From NCBI RefSeq assembly GCF_900105675.1, contig NZ_LT629786.1, positions 1,798,001 through 1,862,000 on the forward strand: a stretch of 64,000 bases of DNA, read 5' to 3'. Position numbers and translations under genes: made by a program. The stretch's first letter is position 1. Every line of letters begins with the position of its first letter. This document shows, in pieces, positions 42,404 to 52,080 of this stretch. Under the pieces are notes generated by a model that searched no databases, was not told the origin of the DNA, and worked only from the letters and a program-made list of their open reading frames with translations. The DNA comes from Pseudomonas synxantha. Lineage in GTDB: Bacteria; Pseudomonadota; Gammaproteobacteria; Pseudomonadales; Pseudomonadaceae.

Positions 42404-45400
42404 TTGACCTCCAAAGTACTCAAGCCATTACCCTGGCGCTTGACCTGGATCTGCACCGGGATGCGTTCGTGCATTTCCTGCACGTGGGAGATCACCGCGA
42501 CCTTGCGGCCCTGGGCCTGCAAGCCGTCCAGGGCGTCCATGGCCAATTGCAGCGACTCGGGGTCGAGGCTGCCGAAACCTTCGTCGATAAACAGCGATTC
42601 GATCTTCAAGGTACTCGACGCCATGGACGCCAGGCCCAGGGCCAGCGCCAACGACACCAGGAAGGTTTCGCCACCCGAGAGCGAGTGCACCGAGCGCAGT
42701 TCGTCGCCCATCTCGGTGTCCATCACGAGCAGGCCGAGCATGCTGCCGCCACGTTTAAGCCGGTAGCGGCGCACCAGTTGGCGCAGTTGTACGTTGGCGT
42801 GGTGCACCAGCAAATCGAGGTTATAGGCCTGGGCGATCTTGCGGAAGGTATCGCCGGTGGCCGAGCCGATCAGCGCATTCAGGCGCGCCCAGCGTTGCCA
42901 CTCTTCGTAAGCCTTGGTGATCTGTTCGGTGAGGGCCCGGTTGGCGTCCTGGCGGCGCTGGTCTTCAGATTGACGTGCGCGCAGTTCCGCGCAGTGTTTC
43001 TCGCCGTCGGCCAGTTGCTGATTCAGCGTCGCCAGGCTGTTGTCCAATTGCTCGGCGTCCAGATTGCCGTTGTGCAATGCCTGGTGTTCGGCCAGGCGTT
43101 GTTCACGCTCTTGCAGCAATACCTTGGCCTGCTCGACGGCTTTTTCGCTGTTGTGCAGCTGCTGGCGCAGTTGCGTGACCTGGGCTTCATCGAAGGCCAG
43201 CAAGCGTGTCAGGCCGTCGTCATCCAGTTCAGGGTGCAGGGCGCGCCACTCGGTGACGCGCGTGGCCAGGTTGTGTTGCTCAGCTTGCAGTGCTTGCTGG
43301 CGTTCCTGCAGGGCCTTGAGGTCCGCCGCCACCTGCACCAGGGCCGTGTGCATGGCGTGCAGTTGCTGGTTGGCATCGTTCTCTGCCTGGCGTGACTGCT
43401 CGATGCTCTGCTCCAGCTGTTGCTGCCAGTGTTCGGCGCTGGGGTGGTCACCTAGTAAGGCGCTGAGTTTTTCCTGGATCACCTGTTGCTGCGCCGCCAA
43501 CTCGTTGACCTGCAGATTCAGGGTGTCGAGTTGCTGCTGACGGTGTTGCTGGTGGGTCTGTTGTTTCTCGATGGCTTGTTGGCGCTCTTGCTGCTCGGCC
43601 AGTTCATCACGCTGATGGCTCAACTGTTCCAGGCGCTGGCTGACCTGTTGGTCGAGGCGCATGAAGGTCGTCGCGGGGTCGCTGCGCAAGCCTTCCAGGG
43701 TATCGGCGGGCAACAGGCCGGCGAAGGCGTTGAGTTCTGCGCCGAGGCGTTCGCGGTCATTGGCCAGTTCGCGCTGCTGGTCCAGCAGCAATTGCCGGGC
43801 TTGCTGGCTGGCGTCCTGGGCCGCTTGCAGTTGTTGCTGCAAGCGACCGGCATTTTGTTGCAGGTTGAGCAGGGCGCTTTGGCGCTGTTCGTCCTGGCTG
43901 ATGCTTTGGGTCAGCTGTGCCAATTGTTGGGCCAGCCAGGTGCTGCGTTGGGCGACGTCCTGATTGAACAGCGAAGCGGACAGCGAATGGGCTTGCAGAC
44001 TTAGTGCCAGGCCCTGTTGCTGTGTAGCCAGCTGTTCCTGTTGGCGCAGGAATTCCTTTTGTTCGGCGATCAGGCCGCCGACCTCACCGCGCAACTCGGT
44101 GAGTTTTTCCTTGAGGCTGTCGACGGCCTTCTGTGCCGTGGCTTCTTCGTTTTCATCGTGGCGACCGAGGCTTTGCAGCAGGGCTTCGGGCTGGTGAAAC
44201 GGATGCTCGTGGCTGCCGCATACCGGGCAGGGTTGGTCATCCTGCAACTGCCCGCGTAGTTCCTCGACGCTGGCACTGCGGGCCAGGCGCTGGCGCTCCA
44301 ACAGTTGCTTGGTCACCGACAAGGCTTGCTCGGCAACACTGAGTTCGGCCTTGGTTTGCAGGCCAGCCTGGTTCAGCTGCTCACGTCGTTGCGCAGCGTC
44401 GGTCAGTTTCTGCGTCAGCGTGGCGGCCTGTTGATCCAGCTGTTGCTGGCTGTCCCACAAGCGTGCCAGGTCTTCGAAGGCGCGCTGTTGCTTGCGATTG
44501 TCCTGCAGCAGGCTGGCCAGCAACTGGATCTGTTCGGCCACCGCATGGGGTTCAGCACCGGCTTCCTGGTAGAGCAGGTCCAGGGTTTCACGTTGTTGGG
44601 TGAACTGTGCGTCGGCGGTGTTGGCACGCTGTTCGAGCTGCGGCAGTTCGGTCTGGCCTTTGTTGAGGCGATTGCCGACCAACATCAGCTGTTGCAGGCG
44701 GTCGCGGTAGGCGTTCCAGGCCTCACTCAAGGGGGCGAGGGCGGCGCTGTGCTCAAGCTCGGTGGCCAGGCGTTGCAGGCGCTCGGCGACTTGGGCCTGC
44801 TTGTCTTGCAAACCATCGAGCAGGGCCTGGCCTTCGGTGCAGGCGTTTGCGTGCTGCTGTTTTTCCTCGGTGCGCTTGGCCAGTTCCCTGGTCAAGTGGG
44901 CGAGGGTGTTTTGTTCTTCCACGGCCTGGCGCAGCAAGGGCGCGGCGTCGGCCTGGTTTTTCAGGGCCTCGGCCAATGCCGCGTGGGCGGCCAGTTGCTG
45001 CTGTTGCGCCTGTTCCTGGCGGCTATGCAGGGCGACTTGCTGATCGAGGTGCTGCTGAATCTGCGCGGCGAGCGGCGTCAGCAAGGTGCCCAGTTCTGCC
45101 TGGCGCAGGAATTGATGGCGTTGCGGCGCCAGCTGGTCGAGGCGACTCAGGTCCTGGCGTTGCGGGCCTTGGCTGTCCCAGTGCTGTTGGGCTTGTTGCA
45201 ACTGTTCGACGGCGCTGAGCTGGCGCTCCTGCCATTCACGCAGCTCCTTGAGCCAGGTGTGCTGCAACTCCAGTTGCTTGAGCTGGGCCTGGCGGGTCTT
45301 GAGCTGTTGCTGGGCTTCGTTCAGCTGTTGATCCAGCTCGGCACGGGCTTCGGCGGCCAGGGGCACTACGCCGGTGGCCTGGTCTTGCAACTGTTTGTGG

Positions 45401-46038
45401 GCGTCCTTGGCGTCCTTGGCCTTGTCGAAGGCACGGCGGCCAAGCTGGGTGTACAGCGCGGTGTCGGTGAGCTTTTCCAGCAGTTCGCTGCGCTCATTGT
45501 CATTGGCCTTGAGAAAGGCGCTGAACTCGCTTTGCGCCAGCAACACCGCACGGGTGAACTGCTCGAAGTTCAGGCCCAAGGCCAGTTCCAGCTGGGTCTT
45601 GTATTCGGTTTTCTGACTGGCCAGCAGTTGCTCGCTGTCCAGGTCGATCAGGCTTTGCCGGCTGTTCTGCAACTTGCCGCTGGCTTTGTCGCGGGCTCGG
45701 TTGGCTTCCCAGCGCGCGCGATAGCGACGGCCGCTGACGCCGACGAAATCCACCTCGGCGTAGCCGCCACCGGTACCGCGGCGAATCAGGGTGCGCGGGT
45801 CACCGATGGAGATATCAGTGTCGGCATCCGGCATCTTCGCCTGGCCGGTATCGCCCAGACGCGGCACCGCGCCAAACAGCGCCAGGCACAATGCATCGAG
45901 CAGGGTACTTTTACCGGCCCCGGTCGGCCCCGTGATGGCAAACAGGCCCGCACTGGCCAGGGGCTCGGCGGTAAAGTCGATTTCGAACGGGCCGGCCAGG
46001 GAGGCAAGGTTTTTCAGGCGGATGGCAAGGATCTTCAT
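42400..46038 (-). CDS. sbcC: DNA double-strand-break repair ATPase SbcC
   Basis: The 1212-aa SMC-like ATPase half of the SbcCD nuclease, which opens hairpins and cleans DNA ends. Walker A is GPTGAGKSTLLDALC near residue 40. Long Gln- and Glu-rich coiled coils follow, with the zinc hook CPVC at C604/C607 in the middle. They lead to the ABC signature LSGGETFLVSLALALGLA and Walker B SLFIDEGFGSLD at the end. The coils are unusually glutamine-rich. The ATG at 46038 overlaps the sbcD stop (ATGA), giving equal expression of the partners. Downstream, its stop overlaps the GST start. Confidence 0.97.
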   Translation of the reverse strand: MKILAIRLKNLASLAGPFEIDFTAEPLASAGLFAITGPTGAGKSTLLDALCLALFGAVPRLGDTGQAKMPDADTDISIGDPRTLIRRGTGGGYAEVDFVGVSGRRYRARWEANRARDKASGKLQNSRQSLIDLDSEQLLASQKTEYKTQLELALGLNFEQFTRAVLLAQSEFSAFLKANDNERSELLEKLTDTALYTQLGRRAFDKAKDAKDAHKQLQDQATGVVPLAAEARAELDQQLNEAQQQLKTRQAQLKQLELQHTWLKELREWQERQLSAVEQLQQAQQHWDSQGPQRQDLSRLDQLAPQRHQFLRQAELGTLLTPLAAQIQQHLDQQVALHSRQEQAQQQQLAAHAALAEALKNQADAAPLLRQAVEEQNTLAHLTRELAKRTEEKQQHANACTEGQALLDGLQDKQAQVAERLQRLATELEHSAALAPLSEAWNAYRDRLQQLMLVGNRLNKGQTELPQLEQRANTADAQFTQQRETLDLLYQEAGAEPHAVAEQIQLLASLLQDNRKQQRAFEDLARLWDSQQQLDQQAATLTQKLTDAAQRREQLNQAGLQTKAELSVAEQALSVTKQLLERQRLARSASVEELRGQLQDDQPCPVCGSHEHPFHQPEALLQSLGRHDENEEATAQKAVDSLKEKLTELRGEVGGLIAEQKEFLRQQEQLATQQQGLALSLQAHSLSASLFNQDVAQRSTWLAQQLAQLTQSISQDEQRQSALLNLQQNAGRLQQQLQAAQDASQQARQLLLDQQRELANDRERLGAELNAFAGLLPADTLEGLRSDPATTFMRLDQQVSQRLEQLSHQRDELAEQQERQQAIEKQQTHQQHRQQQLDTLNLQVNELAAQQQVIQEKLSALLGDHPSAEHWQQQLEQSIEQSRQAENDANQQLHAMHTALVQVAADLKALQERQQALQAEQHNLATRVTEWRALHPELDDDGLTRLLAFDEAQVTQLRQQLHNSEKAVEQAKVLLQEREQRLAEHQALHNGNLDAEQLDNSLATLNQQLADGEKHCAELRARQSEDQRRQDANRALTEQITKAYEEWQRWARLNALIGSATGDTFRKIAQAYNLDLLVHHANVQLRQLVRRYRLKRGGSMLGLLVMDTEMGDELRSVHSLSGGETFLVSLALALGLASMASSTLKIESLFIDEGFGSLDPESLQLAMDALDGLQAQGRKVAVISHVQEMHERIPVQIQVKRQGNGLSTLEVK

Positions 46039-47276
46039 GGTTGTTCACCCGCTTGTTGTACTTCCTGGAGCAGCACGGCGAAGTCTTTCAAGGTCTGTTC
46101 ATCCACTTCACTGCCATAGCTGTCCTGCCAGGCGCGGCTGAACAGTTCCTGGGGCGTGAGCTGGTCGAGTTCGATCAAGCGCTCGTCGTCGGTTTCGGTG
46201 TTGCCGCGCTGGCCGGCGTATTCGGCGGCGATGCGCACCAGGCGCACGGCCTTGCCTTGCAGGGCGGTTTCGATCTGCTGGCGCAGGTCGGGTTGCGGCT
46301 CGTCGAGGCGCACGCGCACTTCCAGCCAGGGGTGGCGCTGGGTTTCGGCCAGCAGGTCGATGTCCGGCAGCGCGGCCAGTTGCGTGAGAATCTCGGCCAG
46401 GGGCGCGGCTTCCAGGCGTTGCAGGTTGACCGAGCGTGGAATCAGCAACGGTTCGACGCTGACCAGCCGTTCGCCCTGGAACATCACGTCGAGTACCTGG
46501 TGCTTGTAGCCGATTTCGGAAAACGACAGCGGAATCGGCGAGCCGCTATAGCGAATGCGCTCTTCACCATTGACCTTTTGCGGCTTGTGCAAATGGCCGA
46601 GGGCAACATAGCCGACGCTTTTATCGAAAAGGCTGGCCGGCAGCGCCTCGGCGTTGCCGATGATCAGGCTGCGCTCGGAGTCTTCCGACACCGAACCGCC
46701 GGCCATATGCGCATGGCTGATGGCTATCAGCGCCTGGCCTTTCTTGCGTTTGGCGTTGGCGGCGGTGATCAGCCATTCATGCACCTGGCCGATACCGCGC
46801 AGGTAGTCATCACCCAGCTGTGCACCGGTGACTTCCGCCGGGCGCAGGAAGGGCAATGCCAGGCACCAGGCGGCAATCTTGCCTTTGGCATCGGGCAGTG
46901 GAATCAGCAGGCGTTCGGCATCCAGTTGGCCGTCGTCCAGCCACAACACCCGGCCCAGGGCATGGGTGCGCAGGCGGCGCATCAGCGGTGCGGGCAATTC
47001 GATACGCGAACCGGAGTCGTGGTTACCGGCGATCATCACGATGGTCAGTTTCGGGTTTTGTTCGTGGGCGCTGATGATGAAGTCATACAGACGCTCCTGG
47101 GCCTTGAGCGGCGGGTTGACCGTGTCGAAGATATCCCCGGCGATCAACAGCACATCCGGGCGCTGGGCGTTGAGTTGGCCCAGCAGCCACTCAAGGAAAC
47201 AGGCGTGTTCGAAGTCGCGTTCCTGGCCGTGGAGGTTTTGGCCCAGGTGCCAGTCGGAGGTGTGGAACAGACGCAA
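46035..47276 (-). CDS. sbcD: Exonuclease subunit SbcD
   Basis: The 413-aa Mre11-type metallophosphoesterase partner of SbcC. All nuclease motifs are present: DWHLG near the N-terminus, GDIFD, GNHD, SHAH and GHLH. Start codon is TTG at 47276 with GGAG 8 bases upstream; no ATG gives a complete first motif (HTSDWHLG begins at residue 5), so the start is fairly firm. First gene of the sbcD-sbcC-GST unit; the promoter must lie in the REP-containing spacer upstream. Confidence 0.96.
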   Translation of the reverse strand: MRLFHTSDWHLGQNLHGQERDFEHACFLEWLLGQLNAQRPDVLLIAGDIFDTVNPPLKAQERLYDFIISAHEQNPKLTIVMIAGNHDSGSRIELPAPLMRRLRTHALGRVLWLDDGQLDAERLLIPLPDAKGKIAAWCLALPFLRPAEVTGAQLGDDYLRGIGQVHEWLITAANAKRKKGQALIAISHAHMAGGSVSEDSERSLIIGNAEALPASLFDKSVGYVALGHLHKPQKVNGEERIRYSGSPIPLSFSEIGYKHQVLDVMFQGERLVSVEPLLIPRSVNLQRLEAAPLAEILTQLAALPDIDLLAETQRHPWLEVRVRLDEPQPDLRQQIETALQGKAVRLVRIAAEYAGQRGNTETDDERLIELDQLTPQELFSRAWQDSYGSEVDEQTLKDFAVLLQEVQQAGEQP

Positions 47277-47393
47277 GGCGAACTCCGTGGAGAAGATGAA
47301 AAGGAGGGGAGTTTACCTGTAAATGCACACGGGATGCCTGCGAGTGACCCAGATCTGATGTGAGAGGTCACTCAGCTTACCGGTCGCTGACAC

Positions 47394-47590
47394 CGCCATC
47401 GGGGGCAAGCCCCCTCCCACAGGGGTTATGGGGTGTTAGTGGATTTGGATACAGACAATCCAGCGCGCGGTGAGACCATATCGATCAGGCGACGCAGGGC
47501 AAATGTGGGAGGGGGCTTGCTCCCGATGACGGTGGGGCAGTGACGGATAGTCTGGCTGATCCACCGTCATCGGGGGGCCCCTCCCACAGT
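47394..47590. repeat. REP cluster with a REPIN pair
   Basis: One REP at about 47394-47422 on the minus strand, then an inverted pair. GTGGGAGGGGGCTTGCTCCC starts at 47504, and the inverted CCACCGTCATCGGGG...CTCCCAC ends at 47587. The inner CGATGACGGTGG/CCACCGTCATCG arms are complementary, giving one long hairpin. They fill most of the 342-bp gap between sbcD and the batD end. Confidence 0.85.
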
Positions 47591-47618
47591 TGATTTGAGT
47601 AGTGTCAGGGACCTTGGA

Positions 47619-49259
47619 TTATTTCGGATAAAGCGGCGGCAAGCTGGTGGTGTCGGTCGCCGGGTCTTGGTCGCGCTCGGCCACGGGGATGGCCTTGATC
47701 GCCCGCCACAGGTCGTCACCCAGCCAGTACTGGCCGCTTTCGCTGTACAGCGCACCATTTAAGCCATCCAGTGCATCTGACAATGGTACAAACCGCGCCG
47801 CCATGTCGGCCAGGGTTTCTGGCTGTTGCCTGGCCCAGGCGTCTAGAGCCTGGCGGGTGGCGTGGGGGTCGTTGGCCTGGGTGGCACGCTTGAGGTCGTC
47901 GAGCAAGGTGCGTGGGCTCGGGCCGGTTTGCGCGGCGCGCTGCACGGCTGGTTGCCGGCGGGCACGCCACCAGAGACCGAAGCCCAGCAGGGTGGTGCAG
48001 GCCAGGAGCAGCGTGCTCAGTTGCCACTGCCACAGGCGCTCATCGTCGGGGGCGGTGATGATGGTCGGTGTGGCAGGTGTATCCACCAACAGGCTTGGGT
48101 TAACCGCCACTTGCACGGTGCGCGCCGGCAGGGTGGTGTGCTCCAGGTGGTCTTCGTGGGTGTTCCACCACACCACTTCAACCGGCGGCAGTTCCAGGGC
48201 GCCGGCGCGGGTTGGGACCAGGGCTTCGCGGTCTTCACGGCTGCCGGTCAGGCCGCGGTCGCTGGTCTGGTTACCGAGTACCGGTTGATCGGGATAGCGG
48301 CGCAGGCCATTGACTTCAGTGCTGGGCAGCGCCGGCAACTGCGCGCTGGACAGGCCTTCGGCCTCGACGGTGAGGCTGCGTGTCAGTGAGTCGCCGACTT
48401 GTACATGGTCCGGCGTGGGGTTCCAGCCTTCGCTCAGGGTCAGATTGCGTGCCGGCAGCCAAGGCGCGTCGGCGGGGTAGAGGTCCGGCTTGGGCTTGAT
48501 GGTCAAGGGCAGGGCCGCGGAGCTGACGTGAATCATCTTGCCCGGCTTGGTGCCCTGCAGCGTGTTTTCCTGGGCCGGGCGCGACTCCACCAGCGTGGCG
48601 CTGAAGGTCTGCGCCGGAATCATCACGGTGCCGCTGTGTTGCGGGTAGAGGGCGTAGCGGGTCTCGATCACGCCATGGCGGATGCTGTTGATGACCTTTT
48701 CATAGGTGCGCGACTCGCCCAGTTGCTCGACACGGGCATCGGGAATCTGCAATGGCGTCAGGCTGCTGTCGTCATACAGCGATACCGAGTGGTATACGCG
48801 CACGGTCAACAGCGCCTGGGCCTGGACGTACACGCTGGTCTGGTCGAGGTTGGCTTCGATAAACACCGGGGCCAGTTCGGCGCTGGTGTTCTGGCTGGCG
48901 GTTTCCACCACTTGCAGGGTGATCGGCTGGGTCTTGAGTGCGCCGACTTGCAGCGGCGGAATGATCACCGTGCCGTTTTCCTTGGGCAGCAGGGTGATGA
49001 TCCAGCGGGTGGTGGCGTGGTTATCGCCGCCCAGGGTGGTGAGCTGGTTGATCTGGCGAGTGCCGCTGACTTCGAACTGCGCATCCAGGGGCGAAAGGTC
49101 CGGCTTGCCGAACTGGGTCACGTCACTGGATTCCACCGTCAGCTCCACCGTTTCCCCGGAGTTGAGGCGGCTGCGGTCAACACTGGCGACCAGGTTCGCG
49201 GCCTGGGCGTGGCCTGTCGACATCGCGAGCAGAAGCAGAAGGGTGGTGCGGCGGCTCAT
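47619..49259 (-). CDS. batD: BatD-like exported protein
   Basis: A 546-aa BatD/oxygen-tolerance family protein. The signal peptide MSRRTTLLLLLAMSTGHAQA leads to beta-rich repeats in the periplasm. A membrane helix near residue 420 (LSTLLLACTTLLGFGLWW) and a short cytoplasmic tail with a helical bundle complete it. Its ATG at 49259 overlaps the stop of the batB/C gene by ATGA. Last gene of the MoxR-Bat operon. Bat proteins are membrane vWA/TPR assemblies associated with stress tolerance in Bacteroides and other bacteria; their biochemical role is still unclear. Confidence 0.88.
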   Translation of the reverse strand: MSRRTTLLLLLAMSTGHAQAANLVASVDRSRLNSGETVELTVESSDVTQFGKPDLSPLDAQFEVSGTRQINQLTTLGGDNHATTRWIITLLPKENGTVIIPPLQVGALKTQPITLQVVETASQNTSAELAPVFIEANLDQTSVYVQAQALLTVRVYHSVSLYDDSSLTPLQIPDARVEQLGESRTYEKVINSIRHGVIETRYALYPQHSGTVMIPAQTFSATLVESRPAQENTLQGTKPGKMIHVSSAALPLTIKPKPDLYPADAPWLPARNLTLSEGWNPTPDHVQVGDSLTRSLTVEAEGLSSAQLPALPSTEVNGLRRYPDQPVLGNQTSDRGLTGSREDREALVPTRAGALELPPVEVVWWNTHEDHLEHTTLPARTVQVAVNPSLLVDTPATPTIITAPDDERLWQWQLSTLLLACTTLLGFGLWWRARRQPAVQRAAQTGPSPRTLLDDLKRATQANDPHATRQALDAWARQQPETLADMAARFVPLSDALDGLNGALYSESGQYWLGDDLWRAIKAIPVAERDQDPATDTTSLPPLYPK

Positions 49260-50995
49260 CGAGTCGTGTCCTGATGTTGTTGCTGTTCGTACCAGAATTT
49301 GCGCCGCAGCAGCTCGCCGGGGTTGTCCGGGATCTCTTGCAGCCATTGCTCCAGGGCCTGGCGGCGCTCGCCTTCAAGGCGGGTATCGGCTGGGCGCAGG
49401 GGCGGCGTGGTGGTGCGCTCGTCGCCCAGTTCGCTGCGCGGCACTTCATTACCGCCTGGCTGTGGAGTGGCGCCGGCCTGGGTCTCACCAGTGCCGGCTT
49501 CGCCCTGGCCTTGGGACGACTGTTCGCCGCCCTGGGCCGTTTGCCCGCTGGCGCCCGGTTGCGCAGTTTGGCCGGGTTGGGCGGTTTCGTCATCTGCGTT
49601 TTTTGTCGGCTGGTCCGGCTCGGGCTGCGCTTGCGCCTGCATCAGCGTTTCAACCAGGGCTTTGTTTTTCAGCGCCGGTTGCAGGTCGGGCTGGGCTTCC
49701 AGGGCCTGTTCATAAGCGTCAATGGCGGCTTCCAGTTCACCGGCCTTGGCCAGGGCATTGCCACGATTGTAGTGGGAATAGGCGTCGCTGTCCTGGGCAA
49801 AACGTTTAATGGCCTCGGCGTAGTTGCCCGCTTCGTACAGCGCCACGCCTTGCCATTGCGGGTCCTGGAAGCGTTCGGCGGCTTCGGCCGGGCGCTTGTG
49901 CTTGAGCAGGTACTGGCCTTGCTGGTCGGGGCGCAGCCACAGGTCTTGCAGTTCAAAGGCATAGCTGGGCTGCGGGGCGCCCAACAGCAGTAACGGCAAG
50001 CAGAACAGCCAGCCGCGCCGCCCGGCGCAGGCCGCCAGCAGCAGCAGCGGCAGGAGCAGCCAGTAACCCTGGTCGGCCCAGGTATCCAGGAGCAGCAACT
50101 GGCCATCGTTGCGCAGGGCCTGTGCGTTGTCGAGCAGGCCGAGCTGGCGCAGGTCCTTGTCATCCAGGCGCGCCGCCCGGTAGCGGCCACCCATTTCACT
50201 GGCGAAGGCCTTGAGGGTCGGGCTGTCGAGGCGCGGCACCAGGATCGCGCCCTGGTCGTCCTTGAGGAACTCGCCGCTTTCCTGGGTCACTGGCGTGCCT
50301 TCGCGGCTGCCGATGCCGAGGATCGACAAGGGCGGTGCCTGGGCACTTTGCAGTTGCAGGCGGATGCCTTGGCGTTCCTGTTTCGACAGCGAGGAGCCGA
50401 CGAGCAGCAGGCGCCCCTGGCCCAGGCCGCCTTGCTTGAGCAGGCCCATGGCCTTTTCAACCGCCAGGTCGGCACGGTGGCCGGGCTCGGGCATGATCGA
50501 GGGGCGCAGGGCTTCGAGCAGGTTGCGGCTGGTGGCCAGGTCATCCGAGAGCGGCACCAGGGTGTGGGCGCTGCCGGCATATACGACGATCGCGGTTTGC
50601 GCATCGCTGCGCGCTTGCAACAAGTCATACAGCTTGCGCCGCGCCTGCTCCAGGCGGTTGGGCGGGCTGTCGGTGGCGAGCATTTCCGGGGTCAGTTCCA
50701 GCAGTACCACCAACGGATCGGAGGGTTTCTGGCTGGACTGTTCCACCCGTTGCCAGCTAGGGCCAAGCAGCGCCAGTACGGCCAACAGCCAGGCTATGCC
50801 GAGCACCACCCAGGGCGATTTGCTCTCGCGACCGTTGCCACCACTGAGCAATACGGCATGGAAGGCCGGCGGCAGGATCATCTGCCAGCGCCCGGCGCGT
50901 TTTTGCCGGTGCCACAACTGCCACAGTAACCAGCCAAGCAGCGGCAACAGCAACAGCCACCACGGGCGCAACCAATGCGGCCACAGGACGATCAT
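49256..50995 (-). CDS. vWA-TPR membrane protein (BatB/BatC fusion type)
   Basis: A 579-aa protein. N-terminal membrane segments (about residues 8-25 and 60-80) precede a von Willebrand A domain. Its MIDAS is degenerate: LELTPEM stands where DxSxS is expected, so metal binding is doubtful. A further membrane pair follows near 305-345. TPR repeats (about 360-450, e.g. AGNYAEAIKRFAQDSDAYSHYNRGNALAKAGELEAA) and a long Gln/Gly/Pro-rich tail end it. This combines features of BatB and BatC. ATG 50995 overlaps the batA stop (ATGA). It likely acts with BatA in the membrane. Confidence 0.88.
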   Translation of the reverse strand: MIVLWPHWLRPWWLLLLPLLGWLLWQLWHRQKRAGRWQMILPPAFHAVLLSGGNGRESKSPWVVLGIAWLLAVLALLGPSWQRVEQSSQKPSDPLVVLLELTPEMLATDSPPNRLEQARRKLYDLLQARSDAQTAIVVYAGSAHTLVPLSDDLATSRNLLEALRPSIMPEPGHRADLAVEKAMGLLKQGGLGQGRLLLVGSSLSKQERQGIRLQLQSAQAPPLSILGIGSREGTPVTQESGEFLKDDQGAILVPRLDSPTLKAFASEMGGRYRAARLDDKDLRQLGLLDNAQALRNDGQLLLLDTWADQGYWLLLPLLLLAACAGRRGWLFCLPLLLLGAPQPSYAFELQDLWLRPDQQGQYLLKHKRPAEAAERFQDPQWQGVALYEAGNYAEAIKRFAQDSDAYSHYNRGNALAKAGELEAAIDAYEQALEAQPDLQPALKNKALVETLMQAQAQPEPDQPTKNADDETAQPGQTAQPGASGQTAQGGEQSSQGQGEAGTGETQAGATPQPGGNEVPRSELGDERTTTPPLRPADTRLEGERRQALEQWLQEIPDNPGELLRRKFWYEQQQHQDTTR

Positions 50996-52080
50996 CGGCG
51001 CCTCCGCAAACGCAGGCGCTGAAGGCGCTGGCGCCATTCAGGATGTTGTTGCAGAAAAATCCCCTTGCTCGACAGCTTGTTGAACCAGCGTTGTAAAACG
51101 TTGTTCGGCCAACGCTCCTGGATCACCAGCAACAGGCTCAAGATCAGCGCCAGGGCCAACGGGGCGCTGTACAACGCGTGGGCCGGGCGCGCTTGGGTCG
51201 GTTGTTGTTCGACGGGCTCCAGGGTGTCGAGCGTCTCCTTGACTTGCTGCAGCTCCTCGCCGTCATGGGCGCGGAAATATTGACCGCCAGTGGCTTCGGC
51301 CAAGGCTTTGAGCGCCGGCTCGTCGAGGTCCAGACTCGGGTTCACGCCGAGGATGCCCAATGAACCGGTTTGCTCGGGGTCGGCACCGATGCCGATCGGG
51401 TAGATTTTTACCCCTTCTTCGGCCGCCAGGCGCGCCGCCGTCAACGGATCGATCTGCCCGGCGTTATTGGCGCCATCAGTGATCAGGATCAGCACACGAC
51501 TTTGCGCCGGACGCTGGCGCAGACGCTTGAGGGCCAGGCCGATGGCATCGCCGATAGCGGTGTTCTTGCCGGCAATGCCGATGCGCGCTTCGTCCAGCCA
51601 GGTGCGCACCGTGCGCCGGTCGAAGGTCAGCGGTGCTTGCAGATAGGCTTGGCTGCCGAAGAGGATCAGGCCCACGCGGTCACCTTCACGCTCCTGCAGA
51701 AAGTCCCCGAGCAGGTGCTTGACCAGGGACAAGCGACTCACGTCTTCGCCCTGCCAGTGCATGTCGGGGAAGTCCATCGAGCCGGACACGTCGACCGCCA
51801 CCAGCAGATCCCGGCCACTGGCAGCAATTGGCAAGGGTTCGCCAAGCCATTGCGGGCGGGCGGCGGCGGTCAGCAGCAACAGCCACAGCACCACGAAAGG
51901 GGCTTGCTGGCGCCAGCCGGGCAGGTTGGCGCGGGCGCGACGGCGGGCCAGGCCTTCGAGGTCGCTGAGGTAACTGACTTTCAACGCCGGCTCGCCGCTG
52001 TCGGCCACCGGCAGCACCAGGCGCATCAACCAGGGCAAAGGCAACAGGGCGAAGATCCACGGCCAGGCGAACTCAAACAT
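50992..52080 (-). CDS. batA: vWA-domain membrane protein BatA
   Basis: A 362-aa protein with N-terminal membrane segments (about residues 5-20 and 58-75), a vWA domain with an intact MIDAS (VDVSGSMDF, matching DxSxS) and a C-terminal membrane helix (LYSAPLALALILSLLLVIQ). The vWA domain faces outside the membrane core and should bind Mg2+ and a partner. Overlaps of 8 bp with the DUF4381 gene upstream and 4 bp with the batB/C gene downstream show tight coupling. Confidence 0.9.
   Translation of the reverse strand: MFEFAWPWIFALLPLPWLMRLVLPVADSGEPALKVSYLSDLEGLARRRARANLPGWRQQAPFVVLWLLLLTAAARPQWLGEPLPIAASGRDLLVAVDVSGSMDFPDMHWQGEDVSRLSLVKHLLGDFLQEREGDRVGLILFGSQAYLQAPLTFDRRTVRTWLDEARIGIAGKNTAIGDAIGLALKRLRQRPAQSRVLILITDGANNAGQIDPLTAARLAAEEGVKIYPIGIGADPEQTGSLGILGVNPSLDLDEPALKALAEATGGQYFRAHDGEELQQVKETLDTLEPVEQQPTQARPAHALYSAPLALALILSLLLVIQERWPNNVLQRWFNKLSSKGIFLQQHPEWRQRLQRLRLRRRR

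Noticed and set aside
42349..43395. Plus-strand 348-codon frame opposite sbcC and the GST start
   Set aside because: Shadow of sbcC; no independent start signal.
44305..46119. Open frame of 604 codons on the plus strand opposite sbcC
   Set aside because: Leu/Gln/Gly-rich mirror of the SbcC coiled coil; SbcC motifs are unmistakable on the other strand.
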